DNA of 64,000 nucleotides from Bacillus sp. ISL-37 (GTDB taxonomy: Bacteria > Bacillota > Bacilli > Bacillales > Cytobacillaceae). Below are positions 45,207-54,691 of the stretch, piece after piece. A model generated the notes under the pieces. It did not search any database. It saw nothing but the letters and a program-made list of their open reading frames with translations, and had not been told where the DNA came from. The position numbers and the translations under genes are program-made. The stretch covers positions 62,001 through 126,000 of the forward strand of contig NZ_JAGGQL010000016.1 in the NCBI RefSeq assembly GCF_018613315.1. Reading direction: 5' to 3'. How positions within the stretch are numbered: the first letter of the stretch is position 1; each line of letters opens with the position of its first letter.

Positions 45207-46139
45207 TCAAGTTGACAGCTTCTTTAAAATTACATCTGCCAATGCATCAATAAATTCAGGCTCTGTATTTGGCATTGCCGGCCTGTAATAGCTGGCCCCG
45301 ATCTCATCCGTTACGATCTTGCATTCATAATCATTGTCATATAGTACTTCCAGGTGGTCGGAAACAAATCCAGCCGGCACATAAACAAAGGCTTTATATC
45401 CATTTGCCTCGAACAGGTCTCTCGTCAAGTCCTGGACATCTGGTCCAAGCCATGGCTCAGGTGTGTTTCCTGCACTTTGCCAGCCAACCTCGTAATTTTT
45501 CACATTTGCCTGGTTTGCGATCATATCAGCTGTTTCTTTTAATTGTTCAGGATACGGATCCCCCAGTTGGAGAATCTTCTCCGGAAGGCTGTGGGCCGAA
45601 ACGATCAATACTGCGTTCTCGCGCTCATCAGCAGGCATTTCAGCAAATGTTTTACTTACTCTGTCTGACCAGTACTTAATAAATTTCGGCTCATCATACC
45701 ACTGTTCTACCGATACAATTTCTGGCCCGCCCAATTTTGCCGCTTCTTCCTTGGCGCGTCCATTATAGGATTTCACGCTGAAGGTCGAGAAGTGCGGTGC
45801 GAGCACGATGCTAACCGCTTCTTCAATACCATCATCATGCATTTGCTTGACTGCATCCTCGATGAACGGCTCGATATGCTTTAGACCGAGATACAACTTG
45901 AATTCGATGTCATCCTGAATGCTGTTCAAATGCTGTTCAAGCTTCTCGCCTTGCGCAACGGTAATTTTCGCAAGTGGAGAAATACCGCCAATTGCTTCGT
46001 AACGCTGTTTTAAGTCCTCAAGCATTTCCGGTGACGGAGCGCGTCCGCGGCGGATATGTGTATAATATCGTTCAATATCTTCTTCTTTGTAGGGTGTGCC
46101 ATATGCCATCACAAGCAAACCCATCTTTTTCTTCGTCAT
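45207..46139 (-). CDS. hemH: coproporphyrin ferrochelatase (HemH/CpfC)
   Basis: A 310-residue enzyme inserting iron into coproporphyrin. It has the ferrochelatase signature [20 protein letters not shown] with the metal-site His, and a Glu in the segment [16 protein letters not shown]. The length fits the short bacterial form without C-terminal extension. ATG 46139 ([16 protein letters not shown]) follows AGAGGTG; the frame extends upstream to 46202 without a site. It lies 90 bp downstream of hemE in the operon. Confidence 0.95.
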   Translation of the reverse strand: MTKKKMGLLVMAYGTPYKEEDIERYYTHIRRGRAPSPEMLEDLKQRYEAIGGISPLAKITVAQGEKLEQHLNSIQDDIEFKLYLGLKHIEPFIEDAVKQMHDDGIEEAVSIVLAPHFSTFSVKSYNGRAKEEAAKLGGPEIVSVEQWYDEPKFIKYWSDRVSKTFAEMPADERENAVLIVSAHSLPEKILQLGDPYPEQLKETADMIANQANVKNYEVGWQSAGNTPEPWLGPDVQDLTRDLFEANGYKAFVYVPAGFVSDHLEVLYDNDYECKIVTDEIGASYYRPAMPNTEPEFIDALADVILKKLST

Positions 46140-46229
46140 GATTGCACCTCTTTTTCGTGTCTCTAAGCTTCTATTCTGCCAAAAACCAGACCATTTTACC
46201 AAATGTAATGCTCTGAAGCAGTATAGAGA

Positions 46230-47276
46230 CTATTTGCCTAGTTTCGAGGCAGAATACTCATGGATAAAAGCAGTCAGCTTTTTCAATGTTTCCGGGTTCA
46301 CTGATGGGAATACACCATGCCCAAGGTTGAAGATGTAGCCTGGTTGTGCCATGCCCTGGTCAAGGATACCCTTGGCCTTTTCTTCGATTACTTCCCAAGG
46401 TGCAAGCAGGATTGCAGGATCGAGATTTCCCATGACGGTTTTCTGGATTCCAAGCTCGCGAGCCTCACTGATTTGTAGACGCCAATCTAATCCAACAACA
46501 TCTAGCGGAAGTTCGTTCCATTCCATGGCAAGGTGGCTTGCTCCAACACCAAACATGATCAATGGAACATTTTCTTTCTTCAGTTCAGAAAAAATCCTGT
46601 TCATGACTGGCTTGATGAAAGTTCGGTAATCCTGAACATTCAGCGCACCTACCCATGAATCAAAAATCTGGATAGCTTTTACTCCAGCCTTGAATTGTGA
46701 CTTCACATATGTAATCACCATATCGCCAAGCTTGTCCATCAGTGCGAACCAGGCTTCTGGCTGGGCATACATAAATGCCTTAGTCTTGTTGTAATTCTTC
46801 GAAGGGCCGCCTTCGACCATATAGCTTGCAAGCGTGAACGGTGCTCCTGAGAAGCCGATCAATGGTACTGACAGCTGTTCTTCTGTAAGGAGCTTGATCG
46901 TGTCAAGTACGTAAGGAATATCAGATTCAGGATTAATCGTACCCAACTTTTCAACATCAGCGAATGTTTTTACTGGATTGGAAATGACAGGTCCGATGCC
47001 TGATTTAATTTCAACGTCCACTCCCATAGCTGGCAGCGGTGTCATGATGTCCTTGTAAAGGATCGCCGCATCTACTCCATATTGCTCAACAGGAAGCCTT
47101 GTCACATAAGCACAAAGTTCAGGCTGGTGCGTAATCTCGAATAAAGAATATTTTTCCTTGATCTCTCTATATTCAGGCTGGGACCTTCCAGCTTGTCTCA
47201 TATACCAGACAGGAACGTAATCTGTTGCTTCTCCTCTGGCTGCTTTTAAAAATGTATCGTTAATGATCTTGCTCAT
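46230..47276 (-). CDS. hemE: uroporphyrinogen decarboxylase HemE
   Basis: A 348-residue enzyme that converts uroporphyrinogen III to coproporphyrinogen III. It has the N-terminal signature [17 protein letters not shown] and the [17 protein letters not shown] segment. ATG 47276 ([12 protein letters not shown]) follows AAAGGTGG; the frame runs on to 47345 without a site. It is the first gene of hemE-hemH-hemY. The divergent neighbour hmoB degrades heme, so synthesis and breakdown genes share a control region. Confidence 0.96.
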   Translation of the reverse strand: MSKIINDTFLKAARGEATDYVPVWYMRQAGRSQPEYREIKEKYSLFEITHQPELCAYVTRLPVEQYGVDAAILYKDIMTPLPAMGVDVEIKSGIGPVISNPVKTFADVEKLGTINPESDIPYVLDTIKLLTEEQLSVPLIGFSGAPFTLASYMVEGGPSKNYNKTKAFMYAQPEAWFALMDKLGDMVITYVKSQFKAGVKAIQIFDSWVGALNVQDYRTFIKPVMNRIFSELKKENVPLIMFGVGASHLAMEWNELPLDVVGLDWRLQISEARELGIQKTVMGNLDPAILLAPWEVIEEKAKGILDQGMAQPGYIFNLGHGVFPSVNPETLKKLTAFIHEYSASKLGK

Positions 47277-47518
47277 TAGGGGAAATCCACCTTTCAATAA
47301 TGTCTGTATTCCATTGTAATATAAAAGGAATAAAATAAAAAACAACTATTTTACAAATTGATACTGGAATAGACTGTGTAATTTTAAATCAAGAACTTTA
47401 AAAACTATATACACTATATCGTTTTTGTTAACCGATTTCATAGCAAACGCTTTAAATTGTTAAAAATTTGACGAATTTTGCTTTTAGATTCTTTAAAAAA
47501 GGGAAAACAGATTATGGC

Positions 47519-47548
47519 TTGGGTTTGTCAGCTTAAAATTAGTATAAT
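47519..47548 (+). promoter_or_regulatory. hmoB promoter with a Fur/PerR-like 7-1-7 box
   Basis: TTGGGT (47519-47524), 18-bp spacer and TATAAT (47543-47548). TTAAAAT-T-AGTATAA at 47533-47547 overlaps the -10 and matches 12 of 14 positions of a TTATAAT-N-ATTATAA box; the AT-rich context weakens this. Confidence 0.4.
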
Positions 47549-47585
47549 AGAAGCAAAGCACTTTTATTTAAAATGAGGTGAGAAA

Positions 47586-48092
47586 ATGAATCTATATATT
47601 ACGTCAGGAACTCCAGATTTTTTAATGAAGTTGAAAGAAAAGCATCAAGGAGAAAACATGATATTGATGAACAATAATGAGTCGTCGCTCCTTGTCCATG
47701 AGACAGGCAAGAAAACATTGTTCAGTTCACCAAGGAAATATGAAGTGATTGATTCCGCTGGTTCACTTGACCATGAAGGATTCGCTGTTCTCAACAATAT
47801 CCCAGTAACAGATGAAGGCCGGCCCCTTTTTGAAGACCGATTTTTGAACAGGCCGAGGCTGATAGAGAATGAACCAGGTTTTATCGCAATCCGCGTTCTT
47901 CGTCCCTTAAGCTCCAATACATATATCATTTTGACAATCTGGGAAAATGAAGGGGCATTCGAAAACTGGCAAAAATCGAAGGCTTACGAGAATGCGCACA
48001 AAAAACGCGGCACAGAAGCAGGAATAGACGGTGCTCGACCGAATATTTTTGAGAGCGCATCATACGTATCGAAATACTATATAGAAAAGTAG
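47586..48092 (+). CDS. hmoB: heme-degrading monooxygenase HmoB (TRAP/YhgC family)
   Basis: A 168-residue protein whose C-terminal half is an ABM-type heme monooxygenase domain (PGFIAIRVLRPLSSNTYIIL, then WENEGAFENWQKSKAYENAH). The N-terminal half is a swapped subdomain typical of HmoB. It releases iron from heme. The ATG follows GAGGTG. It lies beside the hem operon as in B. subtilis (yhgC), but the pbpF gene found between them there is absent. It is monocistronic. Confidence 0.88.
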   Translation: MNLYITSGTPDFLMKLKEKHQGENMILMNNNESSLLVHETGKKTLFSSPRKYEVIDSAGSLDHEGFAVLNNIPVTDEGRPLFEDRFLNRPRLIENEPGFIAIRVLRPLSSNTYIILTIWENEGAFENWQKSKAYENAHKKRGTEAGIDGARPNIFESASYVSKYYIEK

Positions 48093-48093
48093 A

Positions 48094-48128
48094 AGAAGGG
48101 AGGGGCATAAGGCACCCTCCCTTCTTTT
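48094..48128. terminator. bidirectional terminator (hmoB / liaR)
   Basis: GAAGGGAGGG / CCCTCCCTTC stem with T-tract on the right and A-tract on the left, between convergent genes. Confidence 0.87.
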
Positions 48129-48768
48129 ATGTCGTTTTAATCAAACCGTTTCTGTTAGCATAAATCGCTGCCTGCGTCCTGTCTGATAAACCGAGTTTAC
48201 CCAGAATGTTTGAAACATGGGTTTTGACCGTTTTGACACCGATGAATAACTCCTCACTGATCTGCTGGTTTGTCATTCCTTCACCAATACATTTCAGGAC
48301 ATCTAGCTCTCGTTCTGTCAGTTCATCATGTGGCTTACGCTCCTGCGGCCTAAGTCTTTTCATCATTCTATTGGCCACTTTTGGTTCAATGACCGTTTCC
48401 CCTCTTGAGGCTTTTTCAATCGCCTTGATGACTTCAGATGCGGACGCTGTTTTTAGCATATAGCTAAATGCTCCTGCCTCGATGGCAGGAAAAACCTGTT
48501 CATCGTCATAAAAGCTAGTGATAATGATGATTTTACATTCTGGATAAAAACTTAGTATCTCCCTGGTTGCATCAATCCCCGATCCATTCTCCATTAACAA
48601 GTCCATCAGGACAACATCCGGTTTCGTTTCCTTAACAAGTGAAACTGCCTTTTTTCCACCATCCGCCTCACCGACAATCTCGATTGCTGGTTCAGTCTCC
48701 AAATAGGAAATGATGCCTTTTCTGACCATTTCATGATCATCTACTACGACAACCCTGATTTTCCCCAT
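48127..48768 (-). CDS. liaR: NarL/LuxR-family response regulator LiaR
   Basis: A 213-residue two-component regulator with a receiver domain (VVVDDHEMVRKG, phosphoacceptor Asp in VVLMDLLME) and a C-terminal LuxR helix-turn-helix (TERELDVLKCIGEGMTNQQI, then GVKTVKTHVSNIL). Its start abuts the liaS stop (shared base at 48768). The liaF-liaS-liaR order identifies it as LiaR/VraR, which responds to lipid II-targeting antibiotics and envelope stress. Confidence 0.92.
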   Translation of the reverse strand: MGKIRVVVVDDHEMVRKGIISYLETEPAIEIVGEADGGKKAVSLVKETKPDVVLMDLLMENGSGIDATREILSFYPECKIIIITSFYDDEQVFPAIEAGAFSYMLKTASASEVIKAIEKASRGETVIEPKVANRMMKRLRPQERKPHDELTERELDVLKCIGEGMTNQQISEELFIGVKTVKTHVSNILGKLGLSDRTQAAIYANRNGLIKTT

Positions 48769-49802
48769 TACTCTTCCCTCCTCAAAGCAGGTATCCGTAT
48801 TTCAATATATGTTCCTTCGTTTGCTTTTGAACGAATATTATATGTACCGCCAATTTGTTCGCACCGTTCCCTCATCGTCTTAAGGCCGTATGATGCCATC
48901 TTTTCTTCATGGATGTCGAAGCCCTTACCATCGTCACCGATATACAGATGGATATATCGATTCTCTTCTGCAAGCACCAATTTCACCTTGGTCGCATCGG
49001 CATGGCGCAGGATATTTGATAGTGCTTCCTGAACAATCCGGAATATATGCTCTTCTGCAGCTTGCGAAATATGTTCGATTTCATCAACACTAGCTTCGAA
49101 TGCCAGATTCGTTTTTTGCTTCAGTTCCCTGATTAGTTTAATGATTCCTTCACACAAGCTCTCCCCACTCAATTGGACAGGCCTTAGATGAAGAAGAAGA
49201 GCCCTCATTTCCCCCTGTGCTTTGCCCGCTATCTCAGATATTTGCTCCAGCTGCTTCCTGGCCTTCTCTGGGTCCTGGTCAAAACATCTTAGTGAAGCAG
49301 ATGACATCATGCTGAGCGCGAATAGCTGCTGGCTGACTACGTCATGCAGATCCCTGGCGAGCCTCTGTCTTTCCTCCATGGTTGCTGCGGACTTTGCCGT
49401 CTTTGATAGCTCCGTTTTTTCTTCTGCAAGCCGCTGCAATGAATGAACCTGGTCCTGGAGGTATTCAGATAACTGATTAAGCTCCTCGGAAATGAGTCCG
49501 ATTTCATCTTTTTCATCCGTTTGGATTCTTTCCGTGAATTTGCCTCTGCGCAAAGTAGCGATGAATAGTAATATATCACCAAGACGTCCTTTGATTACGT
49601 AGCTTCCTCGTAAACTGAAGTAAAATCCGACTGCTGCCATAATGACAAAGCTATACAGCCAAAACCAGAACGTCATCGTAGTCGAAAGGCCGCTGTCAGG
49701 CACCAGGAATAGAAAGATTTGAAGACCGATGAAGAGAATGAGAGAAGTTATGAAAGCCATCATCAAGAACGTTTGGATAAACCATAAGCGGATACTTGTC
49801 AT
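48768..49802 (-). CDS. liaS: sensor histidine kinase LiaS
   Basis: A 344-residue intramembrane-sensing kinase. Two membrane helices with a very short external loop (within about residues 8-70) precede a HAMP-like segment. Then comes a HisKA_3 domain with the phospho-His in RQRLARDLHDVVSQQLFALS, and a C-terminal ATPase (GDDGKGFDIHEE). ATG 49802 (MTSIRLWFIQ) follows GTAGGGGGAAG; a start at 49829 would overlap liaF. In this family LiaF inhibits LiaS until envelope damage. Confidence 0.93.
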   Translation of the reverse strand: MTSIRLWFIQTFLMMAFITSLILFIGLQIFLFLVPDSGLSTTMTFWFWLYSFVIMAAVGFYFSLRGSYVIKGRLGDILLFIATLRRGKFTERIQTDEKDEIGLISEELNQLSEYLQDQVHSLQRLAEEKTELSKTAKSAATMEERQRLARDLHDVVSQQLFALSMMSSASLRCFDQDPEKARKQLEQISEIAGKAQGEMRALLLHLRPVQLSGESLCEGIIKLIRELKQKTNLAFEASVDEIEHISQAAEEHIFRIVQEALSNILRHADATKVKLVLAEENRYIHLYIGDDGKGFDIHEEKMASYGLKTMRERCEQIGGTYNIRSKANEGTYIEIRIPALRREE

Positions 49803-49815
49803 TTGCTGCTTCCCC

Positions 49816-50583
49816 CTACACCCGATCAATCCTGACAGAACCGATCTTCAATTCGATTGTGATGTTTAATTTCCTTACTGCATCATCATAATCATCCGAT
49901 TTATAAGCTACTACATGTTTTATTTGCTCCTGAGCATAATCGAACAGCTTTACTTCACCGACGCCTATGACAGCATCAATCTTTACAGGGACATCCTCGG
50001 GAATGAGCATTTTCACTTCACCAACCCAGCCGCGCACCCTTATCGGCGTCTCCCTGTCAGGAATGAAGCCTTTACTGAAGTCTATAAAATATTCACCGAC
50101 CATATTGTATAAATCCATTGGTTCGACTGCCCAGTTTTGCTTTTTGAATGTCACCTGGCCAATCGACACCCCCCGTATCTTCTTCAAGGAAGTTTCGGGA
50201 GCCGGGATTTTATCAATCTGCTTCGCTGATGGAAAATCCGTTTGGTAAATGACTTTTATTTTTTTATTCCTAAACAGCATCGCTAATCCAAAGTAAATCA
50301 GCAATAGAGGCCAAAGTTTCCACACATCAAGAAATTTATAGGCAATCAAGCCAAAGCGGTCCATGATCAGCAAGGATGAAAATAGGACGATGAATGCCCC
50401 CCAGCCAAACTGTCTCTGCAGTAAGACTACTAATCCATACACTATTAATAAAAATGGATAGGTTACGACAAAAAGCTCTTTTATTTCCAAGGAAATGACA
50501 CCTAAATTGACTAACAGAAGAATAACTCCTAAGCCTGATAGTATGACAGCCGCAGCTATCTGATTCATCGATCGTGTACGCAA
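49816..50583 (-). CDS. liaF: LiaF/YvqF membrane inhibitor of LiaRS
   Basis: A 255-residue protein with four N-terminal membrane helices and a C-terminal beta-rich LiaF domain (FIPDRETPIRVRGWVGEVKM, then AVIGVGEVKLFDYAQE). TTG 50583 follows AAGGGGG at 6 bp and is preferred; ATG 50616 has no site and ATG 50568 is a further option. It heads liaF-liaS-liaR, 13 bp before liaS. No liaI, liaH or liaG is present upstream, so the usual main target operon must lie elsewhere or be missing. Confidence 0.88.
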   Translation of the reverse strand: MRTRSMNQIAAAVILSGLGVILLLVNLGVISLEIKELFVVTYPFLLIVYGLVVLLQRQFGWGAFIVLFSSLLIMDRFGLIAYKFLDVWKLWPLLLIYFGLAMLFRNKKIKVIYQTDFPSAKQIDKIPAPETSLKKIRGVSIGQVTFKKQNWAVEPMDLYNMVGEYFIDFSKGFIPDRETPIRVRGWVGEVKMLIPEDVPVKIDAVIGVGEVKLFDYAQEQIKHVVAYKSDDYDDAVRKLNITIELKIGSVRIDRV

Positions 50584-50874
50584 AAGTTCCCCCTTCTTTC
50601 TTCCTATCATAATCACTTATTCTTTTCCTGCTGGGAAAACCCCTTTTTTATGCTGGTTTTTTTAGATTTGAATTTATATCTTCATATTAAAATATGGCTC
50701 GGCATTTTTCGCCCCTCTGGAGAAGCTTTTCCTCTCCGTCTCGAGACCGAGAAAAAATTCTCTGATACCGCTCACACCTTTCCGCGGCCATCATATCTTG
50801 TAGTACTCAATTAGGAAATTTGCCTATATAACCCAAAGGTACACAGCATGTCATTTAGAAAGGAGGATTATTCC

Positions 50875-52266
50875 ATGGTCATAGAATTAACGGCACTTCA
50901 TTGGATATATGTTTTATTCATTTTCCTGATTATCGGTTTCATGGTCATGAAAAGAGACACAACCCTTATATCGATTATCGGTATCTTTTTATTGGCAATC
51001 GTCGCAACGGGATCTTTGAGTGGATCGGTCAGCAGTATATTCAATAGCTTCATATATGCGATTACCGAGCTTTTGCCTACTATTCTTGTTATTTCGATTA
51101 TCGTGGCGATGAGCAGGACACTTACGGTGACCGGAATCAATGATGCGATGATATCCCCGTTTGCAAAGCTGATCAAAACACCGGCACTGGCTTATTGGAC
51201 GATTGGTATTGTCATGATGGTCATATCCTGGTTCTTCTGGCCTTCCCCGGCCGTGGCCTTGATGGGAGCTGTTCTTTTACCGGTTGCTGTCAGAGTCGGG
51301 CTGCCTGCGCTAGGGGTAGCCGTCGCAATGAACCTCTTTGGGCACGGAATCGCCCTGTCCGGTGACTTTGTCATCCAGGCTGCTCCAAAACTTACTGCAG
51401 ATGCAGCAGGCATTCCTGTCAGTTCGGTAGTCCAGGCCAGTATCCCGCTGGTCATTGTCATGGGTGTAGTCACAACGGTCACCGCTTTCTATCTATTAAA
51501 AAGAGATATGAAAAACGGGACACTAAAAGGTGGCGGCGCGCTTGAAGTTGAAATGGATCATACAAGTGACCCCAGCTTGCTATCAGCCGGTGCCAAGAAA
51601 TTTTTCGCCATCCTGATACCGGTTTTATTTGCTGTAGATGTCGCCGCAATGTCCATTCTTGACTTGCAAGGTGGCGACGCAACTGCGCTCGTTGGCGGGA
51701 CTTCGATTTTCATTCTTCTTCTCATTTCACTCGCAGCACATAAGAACAAAGGTCTTGAAAAAACGACTAGCTATCTGATCGAAGGATTTCAGTTCGGCTT
51801 TAAGGTTTTTGGTGCAGTCATTCCAATCGCAGCATTCTTCTATCTTGGTGATTCAGGCTTCACAAAAATTATCGGCGAGTTCCTGCCAAAAACTTCTCAG
51901 GGCATTGTAAATGACCTCGGCGTGGCGCTGGCTTCTGTCGTGCCACTCAGTGCTGAAGTTGGAGCCGTGACCCTCACTGCTGTCGGGGCAATTACCGGCC
52001 TCGATGGATCGGGCTTTTCCGGAATTTCACTTGCCGGATCGGTAGCTGCGATTTTCTCGACTGCCATAGGTGCAGGAGCCGCTACTCTGACCGCTCTTGG
52101 TCAAATTGCTGCCATATGGGTCGGCGGCGGCACCCTTGTTCCATGGGCATTGATTCCGGCAGCCGCAATTTGCGGAGTGGATCCGTTTGAACTAGCAAGA
52201 AGGAATCTGCTTCCGGTTACAATCGGGCTGATTGTCACCACGATTGTGGCAATGTTCCTGATTTAA
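50875..52266 (+). CDS. yhfA: YhfA-like integral membrane permease
   Basis: A 463-residue protein with about 11 hydrophobic segments and several re-entrant-like motifs (WFFWPSPAVALMGAVLLPV, FGHGIALSGDFVIQAAPKL, VPLSAEVGAVTLTAVGAITG), resembling ion/solute permeases of the IT superfamily. ATG 50875 (MVIELTALHWIYV) follows AAAGGAGG; the upstream in-frame ATG 50848 does not. The length equals B. subtilis YhfA. The next gene is the M20 hydrolase yhaA; permease and peptidase may act on the same compound (inference). Confidence 0.86.
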   Translation: MVIELTALHWIYVLFIFLIIGFMVMKRDTTLISIIGIFLLAIVATGSLSGSVSSIFNSFIYAITELLPTILVISIIVAMSRTLTVTGINDAMISPFAKLIKTPALAYWTIGIVMMVISWFFWPSPAVALMGAVLLPVAVRVGLPALGVAVAMNLFGHGIALSGDFVIQAAPKLTADAAGIPVSSVVQASIPLVIVMGVVTTVTAFYLLKRDMKNGTLKGGGALEVEMDHTSDPSLLSAGAKKFFAILIPVLFAVDVAAMSILDLQGGDATALVGGTSIFILLLISLAAHKNKGLEKTTSYLIEGFQFGFKVFGAVIPIAAFFYLGDSGFTKIIGEFLPKTSQGIVNDLGVALASVVPLSAEVGAVTLTAVGAITGLDGSGFSGISLAGSVAAIFSTAIGAGAATLTALGQIAAIWVGGGTLVPWALIPAAAICGVDPFELARRNLLPVTIGLIVTTIVAMFLI

Positions 52267-52414
52267 AATACTGGATGCCATTACATGGCTCCATTTATAT
52301 ACGAAGCTTCCTTTATGGGAGCTTCTTTTGCTATGAAGCTAAAATGTTTTTATTCTATTTATGTGCTATAATTATTTAAATTATCAAACTATTCTACATA
52401 AGGAGATGAACCAA

Positions 52415-53623
52415 TTGCAGGACCAGCTTTTAAAAAAAATAGAAAACCTTTATCCGGAAATGGTGGAAATCCGCCGTTATATGCACCAACATCCAGAATT
52501 GTCTTTCCAGGAAGTGAACACAGCACAATATATCCAATCGTATTACGAAAAACTTGGAGTTGAGGTCCGCGCCAATGTGGGCGGCAACGGAGTGGTTGCA
52601 AAAATCCATGGTGCAAAGCCAGGAAAAACGGTCGCACTTAGAGCTGATTTTGATGCCCTGCCGATACAGGACGAGAAAGATGTTCCATATAAATCATTAG
52701 TTCCAGGCGTGATGCATGCGTGCGGCCATGATGGACACACAGCGACATTATTAGTGCTTGCAAAGGTACTATATGAAGCCAGGGAAACTTTGCAGGGAAC
52801 GTATGTGATGATTCACCAGCATGCTGAGGAGTACGCTCCAGGCGGCGCAATTTCGATGATCGAAGATGGCTGCCTTGAAGGCGTGGATGTGATTTTCGGT
52901 ACCCATCTGTGGGCAACTGAGCCAACAGGAACCATCCAATACCGGATTGGACCAATCATGGCAGCAGCTGACCGATTTGAAATAGCAATCCAGGGAAAGG
53001 GCGGACACGGTGCACAGCCGCATAAGACAAAGGACGCCATTGTTGCTGGAGCACAACTGGTTTCAACCCTACAGCAAATTGTCAGCAGACGTGTTGATCC
53101 TGTTGATTCCGCAGTAGTCACCGTCGGTTCATTCGTAGCAGAAAATGCCTTTAATGTAATTGCCGATAAAGCAAAGCTGATTGGCACAGTCAGGACATTC
53201 AACGAATCAACCCGTGATTTCATCGCAGCGGAAATTGAAAAAGTAGTCAACGGCACTTGCCTGGCGACAGATTGCACATATGATTACCTCTATGAAAAAG
53301 GCTATCCAGCCGTCGTCAACCATGCAGCAGAAACTGAATACCTGATTGACTGCGCTACAAAGGTACCAGAAGTGACAAAAATTGAAGAAAGTGACCTTCA
53401 AATGGGGGGCGAGGATTTCGCCTACTATCTCCATCATGTAAAAGGGACCTTCTTTTTCACCGGAGCGAAGCCAGAAACTGATGGATCGTATCCGCATCAT
53501 CACCCAAGATTCGATTTTGATGAAAAAGCGATGGTCATAGCGGCAAAAACTCTTTGCGCAGCCGCACTCAACTATCAAATAAAGGAACAAACCAAACACG
53601 AAAAAAGTGAGACATTAGCTTAA
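52415..53623 (+). CDS. yhaA: M20-family metal-dependent amidohydrolase YhaA
   Basis: A 402-residue zinc amidohydrolase of the N-acyl-amino-acid deacylase type. It carries the MHACGHDGHTA motif, HQHAEEYAPGGA with the catalytic Glu, and DLQMGGEDFAYYL. The start is TTG 52415, 9 bp after AAGGAG. The in-frame ATG 52406 touches that site and ATG 52361 lies far upstream. The gene stops just before repeat copy 3. In B. subtilis yhaA also lies between yhfA and ecsC. Confidence 0.9.
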   Translation: MQDQLLKKIENLYPEMVEIRRYMHQHPELSFQEVNTAQYIQSYYEKLGVEVRANVGGNGVVAKIHGAKPGKTVALRADFDALPIQDEKDVPYKSLVPGVMHACGHDGHTATLLVLAKVLYEARETLQGTYVMIHQHAEEYAPGGAISMIEDGCLEGVDVIFGTHLWATEPTGTIQYRIGPIMAAADRFEIAIQGKGGHGAQPHKTKDAIVAGAQLVSTLQQIVSRRVDPVDSAVVTVGSFVAENAFNVIADKAKLIGTVRTFNESTRDFIAAEIEKVVNGTCLATDCTYDYLYEKGYPAVVNHAAETEYLIDCATKVPEVTKIEESDLQMGGEDFAYYLHHVKGTFFFTGAKPETDGSYPHHHPRFDFDEKAMVIAAKTLCAAALNYQIKEQTKHEKSETLA

Positions 53624-53629
53624 AAAACA

Positions 53630-53806
53630 AAAAGCGCAAGCGCCTCGTTCAGCCCCGACAAGCGCTGCCCGCCTATAACGCCACGTCCTGTGGCTGGTGG
53701 GTCTAGCACATCGTGTGCCTCGGAGGGCCTGACAGTGAAGTCGTCTTTTAACTTCATTGGCAGGACCGAAGCGTCTCGAGGGGCTAGGCGCTGGAGCTAG
53801 ATTAAG
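53630..53806. repeat. modular intergenic repeat, copy 3
   Basis: About 177 bp, from AAAAGCGCAAGCGCCTCG to CTAGGCGCTGGAGC, with both the GCCCGCC/GGTGGGT hairpin and the GTGAAGTCG/AACTTCA hairpin modules. It starts 6 bp after the yhaA stop codon. Confidence 0.9.
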
Positions 53807-53849
53807 AACACCCTAAATAAGTCACCACAACATAATTATTTGATGATGC

Positions 53850-53885
53850 AAAATACCTCCGCATCTTACAGTTGCGGAGGTGTTT
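53850..53885 (-). terminator. terminator overlapping the end of ecsC
   Basis: CCTCCGCA / TGCGGAGG stem followed by TATTTTG on the minus strand. The stem encodes the last ecsC residues and the stop codon lies in the loop. Confidence 0.8.
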
Positions 53886-54588
53886 TCAGGATCCTTATCC
53901 TATAGGCATTCATCGCTGTTTCACCTAGCTGGTCGAGCAGATTGTAATTTGCGTAAGCCCCTACAACAGCTCCAATACCTGGCATTAGCTGCAGCATTTT
54001 GGCAAAGTCGATATAGTCTCTGTATTCCTGCTGAAATTGCTGCCAATCCAGCTCCGACAATTCAGCTTTTCTTGATTCCCAGTTCTCAATCAAGTCCAGT
54101 GTCTGCTTTCGATGGTCATCACTTGAAAAAGCCAGCTGGAAAACATAAAGGATAAAAAGCCTTTCTTCATATCTTGAAGGGTCATAACCATATACAGATG
54201 CAGCCTCGAAAAGAAATTTCATTTTAATCGATAAAAGCAATGGAAAATCCGCCATTCCTAGCAGTATGCCCCCGGCTCCAGTTCCAGCCCCTTCCACAGC
54301 CGCCGTCCTCTTATATGCAGACAGCTTTTTATGAAGCTCCTGGTCTTTCTCAGCAAGTGAAAGCCCTGTTCCCTGCTGCTTTTTCGTCGGGTAATTTGAT
54401 CCCGCCAGAGTCGCCTTGACCATGTTCTTAATACTTTCCGTCAAGAATTGATGTACTCTGTCTGGAATCAACTGATTCACTTTCGTCTGCGCTTTCTTTG
54501 AAGCACGAGCCAAAAGGCTTGAACGTTTATTCAGCTTCCGCTTCCAGGTGAGAACCTCTTCATAAGCCTTCAATTCATAATCATTCAA
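53866..54588 (-). CDS. ecsC: EcsC protein
   Basis: A 240-residue protein of the EcsC family, with a mildly hydrophobic glycine-rich middle (VEGAGTGAGGILLGMADFPLLLSIK) and a second segment LQLMPGIGAVVGAYANYNLLDQLGE. The start is TTG 54588 (LNDYELKAYEEV) behind AAGGGGTG, giving the length of B. subtilis EcsC (about 236). The frame extends upstream to 54729 into ecsB without a site. It ends the ecsA-ecsB-ecsC operon. Its biochemical role is unknown. Confidence 0.88.
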   Translation of the reverse strand: MNDYELKAYEEVLTWKRKLNKRSSLLARASKKAQTKVNQLIPDRVHQFLTESIKNMVKATLAGSNYPTKKQQGTGLSLAEKDQELHKKLSAYKRTAAVEGAGTGAGGILLGMADFPLLLSIKMKFLFEAASVYGYDPSRYEERLFILYVFQLAFSSDDHRKQTLDLIENWESRKAELSELDWQQFQQEYRDYIDFAKMLQLMPGIGAVVGAYANYNLLDQLGETAMNAYRIRILKTPPQL

Positions 54589-54691
54589 TGTTTTCACCCC
54601 TTGTTTTTTACTATTACGTCTCAAACACAAAAACGATTCAAAAAAATCCTTTTCATAAAAGCTTAAAGCGATTACGAAAAGGATTTCCAAA

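Noticed and set aside
50690-50847. Riboswitch or attenuator ahead of yhfA
   Set aside because: Some inverted segments exist (GTCTCGAGAC; GGAGAAGC...CTCTCC), but I cannot match a known aptamer, and there is no terminator with a T-run before the start codon.
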